Under the pieces are notes generated by a model. It was given only the letters and a program-made list of their open reading frames with translations. It ran no database searches and had not been told where the DNA came from. Shown here in pieces: positions 62,464 to 64,000 of a DNA stretch of 64,000 nucleotides (the first letter of the stretch is position 1; every line of letters begins with the position of its first letter). A program made the translations under genes and the position numbers. Origin of the DNA: Bacillus sp. ZZV12-4809 (lineage in GTDB: Bacteria > Bacillota > Bacilli > Bacillales > Cytobacillaceae); contig NZ_VCRN01000001.1 in NCBI RefSeq assembly GCF_009849585.1, positions 523,392 through 587,391 of the forward strand, in the 5' to 3' direction.

Positions 62464-62542
62464 ATAGTATTATTTATGTGATTTGTCTATGCTCACATCA
62501 AGCATTTCATCGCAGCTTATTCGGTGATATAACCGCCCCGCG
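62464..62542 (-). other. tRNA-fMet 5' fragment plus short element
   Basis: CGCGGGGCGG (62542-62533) matches the first ten bases of tRNA-fMet with one change. A 69-nt segment with CACCGAATAAGC and ATGTGA/TCACAT pairing separates it from the intact gene. It looks like a shorter, more divergent member of the Phe and Lys units. Confidence 0.45.
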
Positions 62543-62563
62543 ACAATAATATTAAAGAAAATA

Positions 62564-62656
62564 TGGAGGAGGAAAGGGGATTCGAACCCCTGCGCGGTTT
62601 GACCCGCCTGTCGGTTTTCAAGACCGATCCCTTCAGCCGGACTTGGGTATTCCTCC
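62564..62656 (-). tRNA. tRNA-Ser (UGA)
   Basis: Loop CTTGAAA gives TGA; 93 nt with long variable arm; acceptor GGAGGAA/TTCCTCC; CCA encoded. Confidence 0.95.
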
Positions 62657-62679
62657 AATGTTGTATAAGATAATCATAT

Positions 62680-62756
62680 TGGTAGCGGCGGAGGGGATCG
62701 AACCCCCGACCTCACGGGTATGAACCGTACGCTCTAGCCAGCTGAGCTACACCGCC
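62680..62756 (-). tRNA. Elongator tRNA-Met (CAU)
   Basis: Loop TTCATAC gives CAT; acceptor GGCGGTG paired to the 3' strand, unlike the initiator; CCA encoded. Because anticodon CAT could also be a lysidine tRNA-Ile2, the match to Bacillus tRNA-Met was used to decide. Confidence 0.85.
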
Positions 62757-62775
62757 GAAATGATTATATATTTTA

Positions 62776-62851
62776 TGGTGGAGCCTAGCGGGATCGAACC
62801 GCTGACCTCCTGCGTGCAAAGCAGGCGCTCTCCCAGCTGAGCTAAGGCCCC
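62776..62851 (-). tRNA. tRNA-Ala (UGC)
   Basis: Loop TTTGCAC gives TGC; acceptor begins GGGGCC; G3-U70 type pair present; CCA encoded. Confidence 0.95.
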
Positions 62852-62869
62852 ATGTAAAAGAAGTGTCGC

Positions 62870-62946
62870 TGGTCGGGAAGACAGGATTCGAACCTGCGAC
62901 CCCTTGGTCCCAAACCAAGTGCTCTACCAAGCTGAGCTACTCCCCG
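62870..62946 (-). tRNA. tRNA-Pro (UGG)
   Basis: Loop TTTGGGA gives TGG; acceptor CGGGGAG/TTCCCG region; CCA encoded. Confidence 0.95.
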
Positions 62947-62951
62947 TAATA

Positions 62952-63028
62952 TGGCGCGCCCGAGAGGAGTCGAACCCCTAACCTTTTGATCCGTAGTCAA
63001 ACGCTCTATCCAATTGAGCTACGGGCGC
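62952..63028 (-). tRNA. tRNA-Arg (ACG)
   Basis: Loop CTACGGA gives ACG (A34 read as inosine); acceptor GCGCCCG/CGGGCGC; CCA encoded. Confidence 0.95.
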
Positions 63029-63035
63029 AAAATAA

Positions 63036-63110
63036 TGGAGCGGAAGACGGGATTCGAACCCGCGACCCCCACCTTGGCAAGGTGATGTTCTACCACTGAA
63101 CTACTTCCGC
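63036..63110 (-). tRNA. tRNA-Gly (GCC)
   Basis: Loop TTGCCAA gives GCC; acceptor GCGGAAG/CTTCCGC; CCA encoded. Confidence 0.95.
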
Positions 63111-63116
63111 TTAAAA

Positions 63117-63201
63117 TGGTGCGGGTGAAGGGAGTCGAACCCCCACGCCTTGCGGCGCCAGATCCTAAGTCTGGTGCGTCTGCCAATTCCGCCACACCCG
63201 C
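63117..63201 (-). tRNA. tRNA-Leu (UAG)
   Basis: Loop CTTAGGA gives TAG; long variable arm; acceptor GCGGGTG/CACCCGC; CCA encoded. Confidence 0.95.
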
Positions 63202-63216
63202 AATATGAAATTAAAA

Positions 63217-63292
63217 TGGTGAGCCATGAAGGACTCGAACCTTCGACCCTCTGATTAAAAGTCAGATGCTCTACCGACTGAGCTAATGGCTC
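63217..63292 (-). tRNA. tRNA-Lys (UUU)
   Basis: Loop CTTTTAA gives TTT; acceptor GAGCCAT/ATGGCTC; CCA encoded. Its 5' end is duplicated upstream at 63431-63406. Confidence 0.95.
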
Positions 63293-63442
63293 TCACTAAA
63301 ATTACGTTGCCTAAATCCTGAAACTTCCAGGTCAGATGTTCCAAAGCCCTGCGTGCTTTGTCACAGATTGCTATTCAGATGATGAATCTCACTGATGCTG
63401 CAATCTGCTCTACCGACTGAGCTAATGGCTCATACCTCTTTG
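63293..63442 (-). other. tRNA-Lys 5' fragment plus hairpin element
   Basis: Transcript order: CAAAGAGGTAT (63442-63432), exact copy of the first 26 bases of tRNA-Lys (63431-63406), stem CAGATTGC/GCAATCTG (63407-63400 with 63371-63364), second hairpin CAAAGC/GCTTTG (63360-63342), then spacer and intact tRNA-Lys. Loop and linker blocks TTCATCATC, GAATAGCA and GACAAAG are shared with the Phe unit, while stem strands differ but still pair. Confidence 0.75.
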
Positions 63443-63469
63443 AAGAGCATTTTGCTCATTCAGGAGTTA

Positions 63470-63545
63470 TGGTGGAGGATGACGGGATCGAACCGCCGAC
63501 CCTCTGCTTGTAAGGCAGATGCTCTCCCAGCTGAGCTAATCCTCC
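63470..63545 (-). tRNA. tRNA-Val (UAC)
   Basis: Loop CTTACAA gives TAC; acceptor GGAGGAT/ATCCTCC; CCA encoded. Confidence 0.95.
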
Positions 63546-63549
63546 AAAG

Positions 63550-63624
63550 TGGTGACCCCTACGGGATTCGAACCCGTGTTACCGCCGTGAAAGGGCGGTG
63601 TCTTAACCGCTTGACCAAGGGGCC
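63550..63624 (-). tRNA. tRNA-Glu (UUC)
   Basis: Loop CTTTCAC gives TTC; acceptor GGCCCCT/AGGGGTC; CCA encoded. First tRNA after 5S rRNA. Confidence 0.95.
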
Positions 63625-63648
63625 ATATAAAGTTACCCAAACAGGGTT

Positions 63649-63765
<117 letters not shown>

Positions 63766-63904
63766 CTATTTGGTTGAAGAAACTTCGTTCCCTCAAAACT
63801 AGATAATGTATGAAGAAGCATTTTGCCGAGTATTCACCAATGACTTGTCTAGCTTCGGCTCCTAACTTCTCTCGAAGTTGAACAGTCGCCTCCGCTTTTC
63901 ATTT
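63766..63904 (-). other. 23S-5S spacer
   Basis: 139 bp with no gene. It carries the usual processing-stem sequences, including a CGAAGTTAGGAGCC-like run and GAGGGAACG near the 5S side. Confidence 0.6.

Positions 63905-64000
<96 letters not shown>

Overview
The window looks like chromosomal DNA of a low-GC Gram-positive endospore former of the family Bacillaceae (Cytobacillus/Bacillus-like). The reasons are AGGAGG-type ribosome sites, frequent GTG/TTG starts, lipobox lipoproteins, many Bacillus-only families (YfmQ, YusW, YezD, FbpA, YknWXYZ, MccAB/YrrT, MneP-type CDF, DUF1259, DUF2935), two TPP riboswitches, and an rRNA operon followed by a long tRNA cluster. No prophage, IS element or CRISPR array was seen.

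Layout. 1-12.5 kb is a mosaic of small single genes: lipoproteins, LytTR/DUF3021 pair, VanZ, a penicillin-binding-like serine hydrolase, a cupin, RDD and DUF5412 membrane proteins, a DNA alkylation repair protein, a DUF2268 protease, a methyltransferase and one decayed membrane-protein gene. 12.5-25.3 kb is a sulfur-acquisition island: mccAB (reverse transsulfuration) divergent from yrrT, an aliphatic-sulfonate ABC system (ssuA frameshifted; ssuB, ssuC, ssuE and an LLM monooxygenase), yezD, the sulfate permease cysTWA with its binding protein, and an fbpA-like gene. Three near-identical 26-bp boxes resembling CymR sites connect mccA, yrrT and ssuA. 25.4-31 kb carries a MarR-nitroreductase-monooxygenase unit, small membrane genes, two GNAT acetyltransferases (one behind a leader peptide and alternative hairpins), a DUF1540 gene and a frameshifted EAL gene. 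31-34.7 kb is yknWXYZ with a sigma-W promoter. 34.8-43.5 kb has a polysaccharide deacetylase, a BcrAB-like ABC exporter, a tandem DUF1259 protein, a two-component system and a class A beta-lactamase-like hydrolase. 44-51.5 kb holds two VOC proteins and thiamine genes (tenI-thiO-thiS-thiG-thiF and thiC), each set behind its own TPP riboswitch. 52-57 kb has a 5'-nucleotidase, a DUF3267 protease, a CDF transporter and a DUF2935 protein. 57.3-60.9 kb is a ba3-type cytochrome oxidase operon (subunits IIa, II, I, SCO and a membrane protein) with an Fnr-like site upstream. 61.4-64 kb, all on the minus strand, is the 3' end of 23S rRNA, 5S rRNA and 20 tRNA genes.

The least explained structures are in regulatory and non-coding DNA. 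In the tRNA cluster, exact copies of the 5' 24-25 nt of tRNA-Phe and tRNA-Lys are each followed by a related hairpin-forming segment and then by the intact tRNA; a shorter version precedes tRNA-fMet. Upstream of a GNAT gene there is an erm/cat-like four-segment translational attenuator. Smaller oddities are five half-sites phased at about 21 bp, an orphan perfect Fur box and an orphan 22-bp palindrome.
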